Below, in pieces: positions 25,825-35,124 of a stretch of DNA of 64,000 bases. Within the stretch, counting starts at the first letter, position 1. Each line of letters begins with the position of its first letter. The translations under genes and the position numbers were made by a program. The stretch comes from Opitutaceae bacterium. Its GTDB lineage: Bacteria > Verrucomicrobiota > Verrucomicrobiia > Opitutales > Opitutaceae. Where the stretch lies: NCBI GenBank assembly GCA_027482185.1, contig JAIXWF010000004.1:1-64000 (forward strand), written 5' to 3'. The notes beneath the pieces were generated by a model that was not told the DNA's origin, searched no databases, and was given only the letters and a program-made list of their open reading frames with translations.

Positions 25825-28350
25825 ATGCTGCTCGAAACGTTCATCCAGGATCTGCGCATCGGCTTGCGCGTGCTCATCAAGGAAAAGGGCTTCTGCGCCC
25901 TCGCCGTCTCCGTCCTCGCTCTCGGCATCGGCGCCGTCACCGCCCAATTCGCCGTCGTCAACGGCGTCCTCCTCCACGCCTTCACGTTCCGCGACGCCGA
26001 TCGCCTCGTCGACGTGCAGCTCGTCGATCCCGTCAACTTCACGCCCGACAACTTCAACGGCCGGATGACGACGGCCGACTTCGCGGACCTCCGCGCGCGG
26101 CAGACGTCGTTCTCCGACTTCGTCGCCTACCTCAACGGCTCCACCGTCAACCTCACCTACCAGGGCCAACCCAAGCGCCTCACCGGCGGCTACGTCAGCC
26201 ACGATTTCTTCAAAGCCCTCGGCGTCTCCCCCGTCCTCGGCCGCGATTTCCGCCCGGAGGAAGACCAGCCCGGCGTCGACAAAGCCGTCCTCCTCAGCGA
26301 CGCGCTCTGGCGTTCCGATTTCGGCGCCGATCCCGCCGCCATCGGCCAATCCGTCCGCGTCAACGGCCGCTCCGGCGTGATCGTCGGCGTCATGCCGCCG
26401 AAATTCCAATTTCCCAACAACGAACAGCTCTGGATCCCGGTGAACGCCGAGTTCCCCGTGCGCCCCCGCAACGACCGCGGCATCAATTTCGTTTCCGTCA
26501 TCGGCCGCCTTAAGCCCGGCATCTCGGCCGACCAAGCCCAGGCCGAACTCTCCGTCCTCGGGAAGCAATTCGCGGAGCAATTCCCCGACACCAACAAACA
26601 GTTCACGCAGGGCTACGTGCGCCCGCTCATCCGCGCCTTCACCGGCGGCCAACTCGCCGGCCTGCTCTACACCATGCTCGGGTTCTGCGCCGGCGTCCTC
26701 TTCATCGCCTGCGGCAACGTGATGAACATGCAGTTCGCCCGCGCCACCCTGCGCGCCAAGGAACTCGCCATCCGCTCCTCGCTCGGCGCCACGCGCGTGC
26801 GCCTCATCCGCCAAATGCTCACGGAGAGCCTCCTCCTCGCCGGGCTCGGCGCCATCGTGGGCGTGACCCTCGCCGTCTGGGCCACCGGCTACCTCGACGC
26901 CCTCGTCCACAATCTCCAGAACCCGATCCCGTCGTGGATGCGTTTCACGATCGACGCCAAGGTCCTCGCCGTCGTCGTCGGCGCCGCCCTCCTCTCCGCC
27001 GTGATCTCGGGCCTTGTTCCCGCCTGGCTCTCCTCCCGCGCCTCCGCCCTCGACGTGCTCAAGGAAGGCGGCCGCGGCAACACCGGCCGCACCGTCGGCG
27101 TCATCACCCGCGGCCTCGTCGTTTTCCAGATCGTCGTCACCTGCGTCCTTCTCATCGGCGCCCTGCTCCAGGCCCAATCCATCTTCCGCCAGCAGACCCT
27201 CGACTACGGCTACGACACCTCCGCCGTCCTCGGCGCCCGCATGGGCCTCATGGAAGGCGACTATCCGAACTCGGAGAAACGCCGTCTGTTCTACGAAAGC
27301 CTCCTCCGCGAACTCCGCGCCTCGCCGCAATTCGAGGCCGTCGCCCTCACCAACCGCTTCCGCATGGTCTTCTCCGGCGGCGGCCCCGTCGAGATCGAGG
27401 GCCGCGAGTACAAGGCCGACACCGACCGCCAGAACGCCCAGTTCGAGAACATCACCCCCGGCTACTTCGCCACCCTCGGCGTGAAGGTCGTCGAGGGCCG
27501 CGACTTCACCGACGCCGACTCCGACCAGCGCGAGCCCGTCGCGATCGTGAACGCCAAATTCGCCCGGAAGTACTTCGGCAACGAATCCGCCCTCGGTCGC
27601 CGCATCCGCACCATCCAGCAGAACGGCACCAACCCCTCCGCCTGGCGCAAGATCGTCGGCGTCGTCGAGACCGTGCGTATGCAGGGCCCGTTTCCCAACG
27701 GCCCCGGCGGCCCGCAGATCGACGGCTCCGGTTTCTACCTGCCGTTCTTCGGCTCCGCCTTCGGCCCCGTCCCCGAGGCTCCCGTCGCCAACCAATTCGG
27801 CACCGTCATCGTCCGCCCCCGCGCCGGCCAGCGGCCCGAGTCCCTCGGCTCCGTGCTCCAGGGCGTCGTCAACCGCGTCGACCCCAACCTCCCGCTCTAC
27901 TTCGTCGGCACGCCGCGCGCCGCCCTCGACACCTTCCTCGCCCAGAACCGCATCGTCGCCGTCATGTTCGGCGTCTTCGGCGGCATCGCCGTCCTGCTCG
28001 CCGCCGTCGGCCTCTACGGCGTGATGAGTTTCTCGGTCAACCAACGCACGCAGGAGTTCGGCATCCGCATGGCCCTCGGCGCCGACCCGGGCCGCATCCT
28101 CGGCCTCGTCGTCCGCCAGGGCACATTCCAAATCGGGCTCGGGCTGGCCCTCGGCTTGGCCCTCGCCCTCGTCATCGCGATCCTCGGCGACGCCGGCATC
28201 AGCGGCGTCCTGACCGGCGTCAGCCCGCGCGATCCCGCCACCTACGCCGCCGTCGCCGCGCTCCTCGGTCTCGTCTCGCTCGCCGCCACGTTCGTCCCCG
28301 CCCGCCGCGCCACCCGCGTCGACCCCATGGTCGCCCTCCGCGCCGAGTGA
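25825..28350 (+). CDS. Orphan ABC permease 1 (ADOP type)
   Basis: An 841-residue permease, the longest of the five in this block. It has an N-terminal helix (EKGFCALAVSVLALGIGA), two MacB-like periplasmic domains and two FtsX cores; the first core has ACGNVMNMQFARATLRAKELAIRSS and the second ends RRATRVDPMVALRAE. The ACGNV and RSSLGATRVRLIRQ segments fit the mechanotransmission class of transporter, which moves peptides, lipoproteins or toxins through periplasmic partners instead of carrying solutes across the membrane. It follows a sigma-54-type site and begins the array. No ATPase gene is nearby; the one at 9815 is the closest. Confidence 0.92.
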   Translation: MLLETFIQDLRIGLRVLIKEKGFCALAVSVLALGIGAVTAQFAVVNGVLLHAFTFRDADRLVDVQLVDPVNFTPDNFNGRMTTADFADLRARQTSFSDFVAYLNGSTVNLTYQGQPKRLTGGYVSHDFFKALGVSPVLGRDFRPEEDQPGVDKAVLLSDALWRSDFGADPAAIGQSVRVNGRSGVIVGVMPPKFQFPNNEQLWIPVNAEFPVRPRNDRGINFVSVIGRLKPGISADQAQAELSVLGKQFAEQFPDTNKQFTQGYVRPLIRAFTGGQLAGLLYTMLGFCAGVLFIACGNVMNMQFARATLRAKELAIRSSLGATRVRLIRQMLTESLLLAGLGAIVGVTLAVWATGYLDALVHNLQNPIPSWMRFTIDAKVLAVVVGAALLSAVISGLVPAWLSSRASALDVLKEGGRGNTGRTVGVITRGLVVFQIVVTCVLLIGALLQAQSIFRQQTLDYGYDTSAVLGARMGLMEGDYPNSEKRRLFYESLLRELRASPQFEAVALTNRFRMVFSGGGPVEIEGREYKADTDRQNAQFENITPGYFATLGVKVVEGRDFTDADSDQREPVAIVNAKFARKYFGNESALGRRIRTIQQNGTNPSAWRKIVGVVETVRMQGPFPNGPGGPQIDGSGFYLPFFGSAFGPVPEAPVANQFGTVIVRPRAGQRPESLGSVLQGVVNRVDPNLPLYFVGTPRAALDTFLAQNRIVAVMFGVFGGIAVLLAAVGLYGVMSFSVNQRTQEFGIRMALGADPGRILGLVVRQGTFQIGLGLALGLALALVIAILGDAGISGVLTGVSPRDPATYAAVAALLGLVSLAATFVPARRATRVDPMVALRAE

Positions 28351-28456
28351 AACAGGTAGCGAGTAGTGAGTAGCGAGGAGCGACCATCCCAAACTCCCGG
28401 ATCCAATCCGCCGCCTACTCGCTAGCCACTACCCGCTACTCGCTACTTCTTCCCCC
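28351..28456. repeat. Heptamer inverted-repeat spacer (GTAGCGA type), copy 1
   Basis: The element begins right after a permease TGA and ends at the ATG of the next. The left arm has four units GTAGCGA/GTAGTGA/GTAGCGA/GGAGCGA (28356-28383); the right arm has five complementary CTACTCG-type units (28415-28449). The stretch between the arms is about 31 nt, so the mRNA can form a long imperfect hairpin that ends a few nt before the start codon. The copy at 30881-30986 differs at two positions. Confidence 0.95.
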
Positions 28457-30880
28457 ATGCCCGACCTCCGTTTCGCCTGCCGCTCGCTGCTGAAGACCCC
28501 CGGCTTCACCGCCGTCGCCGTCGTCACGCTGGCCGTCGCCGTCGGCGCCTGCACCGCCCTGTTCAGCGTCCTCCAGGCCGTCGTCCTGCGGCCCTTGCCG
28601 TATCCCGATCCCGATACGCTCGTCTCCGTCTGGGCCGTCCAGGCCGAACGCAACCTCCGCGCGCCCGCGATCTCCTGGGACAAGTACCTCGCCTTCCGCG
28701 AACGCCGCGACGTCTTCCGCGAGCTCAGCCTCGCCGCCGGCAACGCCTTCACCCTCGCCGACGGCAAGGGCGAACCGGAGCAGGTGCTCGGGCAGCAGGT
28801 CTCCGCCAATTTCCTGCCCGTCCTCGGCCTCACCCTCACCCGCGGCCGCAATTTCCTTCCCGAAGAGGACCGCGCCGGCGGCGCCCCGGTCGTCATGATC
28901 AGCCCTCGGCTCTGGCAAACGCGTTTCGGCGGCGATCCCGCCATCCTCGGCCGCGTCATCCGGATCGACGGCGTCAGCCGCGAGATCATCGCCGTCCTCC
29001 CCGCCGATTTTCCCGCGCCGTTCAACGGCACCGACGTGCTCGTCACCCAGGCCCGCGAGTTGCCGTACCTGCAACCCCAGCAGCGCGATTCCGCCGTCTT
29101 CCACCAGGCCATCGGCCGCCTCGCCCCCGGCGTCACGCTCGCCCAAGCGAGCGCCCGCCTCCGGGAGATGGCCGCGCAGTTCGCCGCCGCGAACCCCGGC
29201 AAACTCGACGCCGCCAACACCAACGAAGCCCGCACCCTCGCCCAGCAGGTCCTCGGCAATCTCGGCCAGACGTTCTGGTCCCTCGCCGGCGCCGTCGCCG
29301 CCGTGCTCCTCATCGCCTGCGCCAACATCGCCAACCTCTTCCTCGCCCGCGTCAGCGCCCGCCACCGGGAAATCGCCGTCCGCCTCTCCCTCGGCGCCGG
29401 CCGCGGCGAAATCATCCGCCAGTTCCTCGCCGAAAGCCTTCTCTTCACGCTGGTCGCTTCCGTCCTCGGCGTCCTGCTCGCCTGGTGGAGCCTCCAGGGT
29501 ATCCAGGCCCTCGCCGGCCAGCAATTGCCGCGCGTCGGAGAAATCGCGCTCGATGCCAACGTCCTCGGCTTCGCCCTCGCCGTCGCGCTCGCCGCCGGTC
29601 TGCTCATCGGTCTCTACCCTGCCCTCCAGGCCTCGCGGACCGACGTCGGCACCGTCCTCAAAGACAACACCCGCGGCGCCGGCGGCGGCACCGCCGCCAA
29701 ATCCTTCCGCCACGTCCTCGTCGTCACCCAGGTCGCACTCTCCCTCACCCTGCTCATCTGCGCCGGTCTCCTCGTCCGCAGTTTCCACCGGCTCCAGCAG
29801 ACCGCGCCCGGATTCGAAGCCGCCGGCCGCGCCTTCGGCGGCATCAGTCTCCCCGCCGCCAAGTACTCGTCCCCCGAACTCGTCCGCGAATTCTACGCCC
29901 GCGCCCAGGAACGCCTGCGCCACATCCCCGGCCTCGCCCGCGCCGGCCTCACCGCCAACCTTCCGCTCAACAACGGCGGCTTCCTCTCCCCCTACCTCGT
30001 CAAAGGCCGCCCCGTCGTTCCTTTCAGCGAACGTCCCCTCGCCACCGTCAGCAACGTCAGCGCCGACTACTTCGCCACCCTCGGCATCGCCCTCAAGTCC
30101 GGCCGCTTCTTCGCCGACACCGACCGCGCCGACGCCCCGCAGGTCGCCCTCATCAACGAATCCCTCGCGAAGAAACTCTTCCCCGACGCCGATCCCCTCG
30201 ACCATTCCTTCGTCATCGGTCCGAACTCCGACACCGTCGTCCGCATCGTCGGCGTCGTGCGCGACGTGAAAACCGCGGGCCTCAACGTCCCGCCCCCCGA
30301 CGAGATCTACTACCCGCTCACGCAGCGCGGCCCGCCCTTCTGCACCTTGGTCGGCCAGGCGCAACCCGGCCTCGCCGCCGCCGCCGTCATCCCGCTGCTC
30401 CGCCGCGCCCTCGCCGAACTCGACCCCGCCCTCGCCCTCGCCAACGCCCAGACGATGGACGCGCTGCTGACCCAATCCGTCGGCGTCCAACGCCTCACGC
30501 TCGCCCTCCTCCTCGTCTTCGCCGCCATCGCCGCCCTGCTCGCCGTCGTCGGCGTGTATTCGGTCATGGCATACGCCGTGGCCCAGCGCACCGGCGAGAT
30601 CGGCATCCGCATGGCCCTCGGCGCCACGCCCGCGCACATCCGGCAGCTCGTGCTCCGCGCCGGCTCCGCCCAGGTCGCGCTCGGCCTCGCCCTTGGCCTC
30701 GGCGGGGCCTTCGCCGCCAGCCGCCTCCTCGAGCAGGCGCTCTACGAGGTGAAACCCTTCGACCCGCTCGTCTTCGCCGCCGTCGCGACCGCCTTTGCCG
30801 CCGTTGCCGCGCTGGCCTGCCTCATCCCCGCCCGCCGCGCCACCCGCGTCGATCCCGTGGTCGCCCTCCGCGCCGAATGA
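28457..30880 (+). CDS. Orphan ABC permease 2 (ADOP type)
   Basis: An 807-residue duplicated permease: start MPDLRFACRSLLKTPGFT, first FtsX core with ACANIANLFLARVSARHREIAVRLSLGAGRGEIIRQ, a second-half helix (HVLVVTQVALSLTLLICAGLLVRSF), and an end of RRATRVDPVVALRAE. Its periplasmic domains differ strongly from those of the other permeases, so cargo or partner may differ. It is flanked on both sides by near-identical heptamer spacers. The start abuts the spacer and no Shine-Dalgarno is seen. Confidence 0.92.
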   Translation: MPDLRFACRSLLKTPGFTAVAVVTLAVAVGACTALFSVLQAVVLRPLPYPDPDTLVSVWAVQAERNLRAPAISWDKYLAFRERRDVFRELSLAAGNAFTLADGKGEPEQVLGQQVSANFLPVLGLTLTRGRNFLPEEDRAGGAPVVMISPRLWQTRFGGDPAILGRVIRIDGVSREIIAVLPADFPAPFNGTDVLVTQARELPYLQPQQRDSAVFHQAIGRLAPGVTLAQASARLREMAAQFAAANPGKLDAANTNEARTLAQQVLGNLGQTFWSLAGAVAAVLLIACANIANLFLARVSARHREIAVRLSLGAGRGEIIRQFLAESLLFTLVASVLGVLLAWWSLQGIQALAGQQLPRVGEIALDANVLGFALAVALAAGLLIGLYPALQASRTDVGTVLKDNTRGAGGGTAAKSFRHVLVVTQVALSLTLLICAGLLVRSFHRLQQTAPGFEAAGRAFGGISLPAAKYSSPELVREFYARAQERLRHIPGLARAGLTANLPLNNGGFLSPYLVKGRPVVPFSERPLATVSNVSADYFATLGIALKSGRFFADTDRADAPQVALINESLAKKLFPDADPLDHSFVIGPNSDTVVRIVGVVRDVKTAGLNVPPPDEIYYPLTQRGPPFCTLVGQAQPGLAAAAVIPLLRRALAELDPALALANAQTMDALLTQSVGVQRLTLALLLVFAAIAALLAVVGVYSVMAYAVAQRTGEIGIRMALGATPAHIRQLVLRAGSAQVALGLALGLGGAFAASRLLEQALYEVKPFDPLVFAAVATAFAAVAALACLIPARRATRVDPVVALRAE

Positions 30881-30986
30881 AACAGGTAGCGAGTAGTGAG
30901 TAGCGAGGAGCGACCATCCCAAATTCCCGGATCCAATCCGCCGCCTACTCGCTAGCCACTACCCGCTACTCGCTACTTCTCCCCCC
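30881..30986. repeat. Heptamer inverted-repeat spacer (GTAGCGA type), copy 2
   Basis: By direct comparison with 28351-28456 it matches at 104 of 106 positions, with the same length and the same position between stop and start codons. The coding regions on either side are far more diverged. This means a recent copy event or gene conversion limited to the spacer and a few flanking codons. Confidence 0.95.
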
Positions 30987-33404
30987 ATGCCCGACCTCCG
31001 CCTCGCCCTCCGTTCCCTGCTCCGGACTCCCGGCTTCACCGCCGTCGCGATCCTCACGCTGGCGCTCGGCGTCGGTGCCAACACCGCCATGTTCAGCGTG
31101 CTCAACGAGGTCATGCTGCGCCCGCTGCCCTACCCCGAGATCGGGCGGCTCGAACGGATCTTCCGCGCCACCGAGCAACAACCCGAGGGTTCGTCCTCGT
31201 TCGCCGACTTCCTCGACCTGCAAGCCGCCGCCGGCACCTACGGCTCCATCGCCGGCTACGCGCCCGGCGACCTCAGCCTCGCGGATCCGGGCCGACCCGC
31301 CGAAACCGGAAAAGGGCTGCGCGTCTCGGCCAACTTTCTCGCCACCTTCGGCATCGCCCCCGCGCTTGGCCGCGACTTCCTCCCCGACGAAGCCGCCCGC
31401 GGCCGCCACCATGTCCTCATCGTCAGCCACCGCTGCTGGCAGGACCGCTTCGGCGGCGACCGCGGCATCGTCGGCCGGACGGTCCGCGTCGACGGCATCC
31501 CGCACCGCATCGTCGGCGTCCTGCCCGCCGCCTTCAGCGACTGGCGCTACCTCGGTTGGGTCGACTTCCTGCGGCCGCTCGGGCTGACCGACGCCGAGGC
31601 CGCCGACCGCCTCGCCACGCCGCTGCGCCTCGTCGGCCGACGCGATTCGTCCGTCACCCCGGCCGCCGGCACCGCCTTCCTCGCCGGTTTCGGCGCCCGC
31701 CTCGCCGCGGACTTTCCCGGAACCCATGCCGGCACCGCGTGGCGCACGGTTCCGCTGCAGGATTTCATCAACGACGCCGGCACCGGCATCTCCCTCGCGA
31801 TGCTCGTCGGGCTTTCCGGTTTCGTCGTGCTGATCGCCTGCTCGAATCTCGCGAATTTCCTCCTCGCCCGCACCCTCGCGCGCGCCCGCGAGTTCGCGGT
31901 CCGCTCCGCGCTCGGGGCCTCGCGGCTGCGCCTGATCCGGCCGCTGCTGCTCGAATCCCTGCTCCTCTCCCTCGGCGGCGGCGCCGGCGCCCTGCTCGTC
32001 GCCGCCTGGGCTACCGACTGGCTCTCCGCCCGCAGCCGCTCGGACGAAGGCCACTTCGTGCCCTTCGCCCTCGACTGGTCCGTTTTCGGCTGGGCTCTCG
32101 GCGCCTCGCTGCTCACCGCCCTGGCCTTCGGTCTCGCCCCGGCTCTCTTCACCCTGCGGCTCGATCTCAACCACACCTTGAAAACCGGCGGCCGCGGCGC
32201 CGCGGGCAGCCGCGGCGAACGCCGCCTCCGCCAGTTCCTCATCGTCGGCCAATTCGCCCTCGCCCTCGTGCTCTTCGCCGGCGCCGCCCTCTTCGCCCGC
32301 GGGCTCCACGAAGTAAACCACCGCCGCCAGGGCTGGGAGTCCGACCGGCTGGTCACGGGCGCCTTCCAACTCCCCGCGGCCGCCTATCCGGGCCCGGCGG
32401 AAATCGCCGCCTTCCACCGGCTCGCCCTCGAACGCCTCGCCGCCCTCCCCGGCGTCGAAGTCGCCGGTTTGGCTTCGTCGCTGCCGTTCCTCGGCCCCGG
32501 CGAGACCCGCCGCTTCGTCGCCGCCGATCTTCCGCCGCCCGAGCGCGGCCGCGAACCCGTCGCCGCCGTCAGCGCCGTCAGCCCGGATTATTTCGCCGCC
32601 GTCGGCACCCGTCTCGTGCGGGGCCGGGCCTTCGCCGCCTCCGACCGCGCCGACGCCCCGCCGGTCTACATCGTGAACCGCGCTTTCGCCCGCAGCCTCT
32701 TCGGCGACGCCGATCCGGTCGGCCGCCGCCTCGCGCCCGCCGGCGAAAGCCGCCCGGCCTGGGGCGAGATTGTCGGCGTGGCCGACGACGTCGTCTCCAC
32801 CGTGCCGGGGCCCCATCCCGTGGCGCTCCAGCTCTACCGCCCGCTCGCGCAGGCGCCGGCGGCCGCCGTGCAGCTCGCCGTGCGCAGCCGCGGCCCGGCG
32901 CCGGGAACCCTCGTCACCGGTATCCGTGCGGCCATGACGGCCCTCGACCCCGACCTGCCCGTGAACCCGCTCCGCCCGGCCGAAACCGCGGTCGCCCGCA
33001 CCAACTACCAGCTCGCGGTCCTGCGCGACATGCTCCTTTCGTTCGCCATCCTCGGGCTCGGCCTCGCCGCCCTCGGCATCTACGGCACCATCGCCCGGCT
33101 CGTGGCGCAGCGCACGCCGGAGTTCGGCATCCGCCTCGCCCTCGGCGCCGACCGCGCCGACCTGCTCCGCCTCGTGCTCGGCTCGGGCCTGCGGCTCGCC
33201 CTCGTCGGCGCCGGCTTCGGCCTCGTCGGCGCCTACGGCGTTTCCCGGCTGCTCGCGGCCGGCTTTCCCGGAATCGACTCCGGCGATCCGCTCGTCTTCG
33301 CCGGCGCCACCTCAGTGCTCCTCGCCGTCGCCCTCGTCGCCTGCTGGCTCCCGGCCCGCCGCGCCGCCTGCGTCGATCCCGTCATCGCCCTCCGCCACGA
33401 ATGA
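30987..33404 (+). CDS. Orphan ABC permease 3 (ADOP type)
   Basis: An 805-residue duplicated permease starting MPDLRLALRSLLRTPGFT. The first FtsX core reads ACSNLANFLLARTLARAREFAVRSALGASRLRLIRP, with Ser in place of the usual Gly/Ala after Cys; the second core ends RRAACVDPVIALRHE, the most divergent C-terminus of the set (the usual TR before VDP is AC). The first periplasmic domain is about 220 residues. It is followed within 75 nt by the TPR protein gene, with no heptamer spacer. Confidence 0.92.
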   Translation: MPDLRLALRSLLRTPGFTAVAILTLALGVGANTAMFSVLNEVMLRPLPYPEIGRLERIFRATEQQPEGSSSFADFLDLQAAAGTYGSIAGYAPGDLSLADPGRPAETGKGLRVSANFLATFGIAPALGRDFLPDEAARGRHHVLIVSHRCWQDRFGGDRGIVGRTVRVDGIPHRIVGVLPAAFSDWRYLGWVDFLRPLGLTDAEAADRLATPLRLVGRRDSSVTPAAGTAFLAGFGARLAADFPGTHAGTAWRTVPLQDFINDAGTGISLAMLVGLSGFVVLIACSNLANFLLARTLARAREFAVRSALGASRLRLIRPLLLESLLLSLGGGAGALLVAAWATDWLSARSRSDEGHFVPFALDWSVFGWALGASLLTALAFGLAPALFTLRLDLNHTLKTGGRGAAGSRGERRLRQFLIVGQFALALVLFAGAALFARGLHEVNHRRQGWESDRLVTGAFQLPAAAYPGPAEIAAFHRLALERLAALPGVEVAGLASSLPFLGPGETRRFVAADLPPPERGREPVAAVSAVSPDYFAAVGTRLVRGRAFAASDRADAPPVYIVNRAFARSLFGDADPVGRRLAPAGESRPAWGEIVGVADDVVSTVPGPHPVALQLYRPLAQAPAAAVQLAVRSRGPAPGTLVTGIRAAMTALDPDLPVNPLRPAETAVARTNYQLAVLRDMLLSFAILGLGLAALGIYGTIARLVAQRTPEFGIRLALGADRADLLRLVLGSGLRLALVGAGFGLVGAYGVSRLLAAGFPGIDSGDPLVFAGATSVLLAVALVACWLPARRAACVDPVIALRHE

Positions 33405-33477
33405 GATTCCATCCGTTGGAAAACATCGCCCGCCGCCGGGCCCCCGGCCTTGATTCGCCCGCGTGATTCCCGCCGCC

Positions 33478-34347
33478 ATGAAGCTCCGCCTCCTCGCCCT
33501 CGCTGTCGCCCTCGCGACCTCGCTCCAAGCCGCCCCCGACGCCGCTGCCCTCGCCGCCGCCCGGGCTCTGCTCGACGCCCGCCAACTCGCCGAAGCCCAA
33601 GCCGCCTTCGAAAAACTGGCCGCCGCCCACCCCGCCGATCCCGAGGTCAACTTCGCCCTCGGCGAACTCGCCCTCCGCCGCAACGAACCCGAGAAAGCCG
33701 CCCCCTATTTCGAAAAGTGCGTCGCCGCCGCGCCGGCGTCCTCCCGCTACCACCGCCGCCTGGGCGACGCCTACGGCAGCCACGCCGCCAAGGCCTCCGT
33801 CTTCAGCAAGCCCGGCCTCGCGAAAAAATGCCTCGCCGCCTACGAAAAAGCCGTCGCCCTCGACCCCGCCGACATCGACGCCCGTCTCAGCGTCTTCGAA
33901 TTCTACCGCCAAGCCCCCGCCCTCTTCGGCGGCGGCGTCGACAAGGCCACCGCCACCGCGGAAGCCATCAAGAAACTCGATGCCACCCGCGGCCACTACG
34001 CTTTCGCCACGCTCTACAGCGGCGAGAAAAAGTTCGCCGAAGCCCTCGCCGAATACGACGCCGTCCTCCGCGCCAAACCCGACGACTACCCCACCCTCTA
34101 CCAAATCGGCCGCCTTGCCGCCGTCAGTGGCCAATTCCCTGAGCGCGGCCTCGCCGCCCTCAACCGCTGCCTCGCCCTGCCCGTCCCCTCCGCCAACACC
34201 CCGGGCCACGCCGCCGCCCACTGGCGCATCGGTGTCATTCTCGAAAAGAAAAACGATCTCCCCGGCGCCCGCGCCGCCTACGAAGCCTCCGTCAAACTCG
34301 ACCCCGCCTTCACCCCTGCGGCCGAGTCGCTGAAGAAACTCAAGTAA
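33478..34347 (+). CDS. Periplasmic TPR-repeat protein
   Basis: A 289-residue protein with a signal peptide (1-19, KLRLLALAVALATSLQA) and about six TPR-like helix pairs, for example AEAQAAFEKLAAAHPADPEVNFALGELAL and KCLAAYEKAVALDPADIDARLSVFEFY, ending with GARAAYEASVKLDPAFTPA. TPR arrays are protein-binding scaffolds. Position inside the permease block suggests it recruits a periplasmic partner or substrate for one of the permeases. ATG 33478 is the start that gives the signal; one further Met five codons upstream is possible. Confidence 0.85.
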   Translation: MKLRLLALAVALATSLQAAPDAAALAAARALLDARQLAEAQAAFEKLAAAHPADPEVNFALGELALRRNEPEKAAPYFEKCVAAAPASSRYHRRLGDAYGSHAAKASVFSKPGLAKKCLAAYEKAVALDPADIDARLSVFEFYRQAPALFGGGVDKATATAEAIKKLDATRGHYAFATLYSGEKKFAEALAEYDAVLRAKPDDYPTLYQIGRLAAVSGQFPERGLAALNRCLALPVPSANTPGHAAAHWRIGVILEKKNDLPGARAAYEASVKLDPAFTPAAESLKKLK

Positions 34348-34385
34348 CCCGCCCGCCGCGGGCACCACATTCCCTCTTTTTCCCC

Positions 34386-35114
34386 ATGTGCCCGATCTTC
34401 CGCCTTCGTCCGTCCAGTTTGCTCCGCGGCCTGCTCGCGTTTGTTCTTGGTACCGCCGTCTTCGCCGCCGACCCGGCCCCCGCCCCGGCGCCGAAGCTCT
34501 TCGCCGTCACCTTCACCACCGGCCCGAAATGGGATCCGGCCAAACCGCCGCAGGACCAGGCGTTCTTCAAAGAACACTCCGCCAACCTCGCTCGCCTGCG
34601 CACGGAAAACATCTCCGTCCTCGGCGGCCGCTACGGCGACAAAGGCCTGCTCCTCGTCCGCGCGACCGATGCCGCCGCCGTCCGGGCCCAGCTCGCCCGC
34701 GATCCGTCCCTGGCCGCCGGCACCTTTGTCGCCACGGTCGAGGAATACCTCCCGTTCCAGCACGGCGACACCCGCCCGTCGGCCGCGCCCGCCGCCGCCG
34801 GCCCGAAGTTGAAACAATGGGTCTACGTCCTCCGCCTCGTCCCGCGGCTGCACGACGACAACGCCTGGACCGACGCCGACAAACAACTCGTCGGCGCCCA
34901 TTTCACCCGGCTCCAGACCGCGACCCGGGAAGGCAAAGTCATCCTCGCCGGCCGCACGACCGACGCCGGCGACCGGACCTTCGGGCTCGTCATTTTCGAG
35001 GCGGCCGACGAAGCCGCGGCCACCGCCTTCATGAACGGCGACCCCGCCGTTTCCGGCGGCATCATGACCGCCGAACTTCGGCCCTACGCCGTCGCGCTGC
35101 AGCGCGCGCGCTAG
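34386..35114 (+). CDS. Exported double YCII-like domain protein
   Basis: A 242-residue protein: signal peptide to about residue 27, then two ferredoxin-like domains of the YCII kind. Domain 1 (about 36-120) holds LFAVTFTTGPKW and HSANLARLRTENISVLGGRYGDKGLLLV; domain 2 (about 142-240) holds WVYVLRLVPRL, HFTRLQTATREGKVILAGRT and FGLVIFEA. In both, an H..(L/T)RL helix, a GG or AGR strand and a final F/Y strand repeat in the same order, which supports an internal duplication. YCII-like domains are thought to be small-molecule enzymes or binders. The gene ends 10 nt before the next permease gene, so the two are co-transcribed. Confidence 0.7.
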   Translation: MCPIFRLRPSSLLRGLLAFVLGTAVFAADPAPAPAPKLFAVTFTTGPKWDPAKPPQDQAFFKEHSANLARLRTENISVLGGRYGDKGLLLVRATDAAAVRAQLARDPSLAAGTFVATVEEYLPFQHGDTRPSAAPAAAGPKLKQWVYVLRLVPRLHDDNAWTDADKQLVGAHFTRLQTATREGKVILAGRTTDAGDRTFGLVIFEAADEAAATAFMNGDPAVSGGIMTAELRPYAVALQRAR

Positions 35115-35124
35115 CCCTTCCGCC

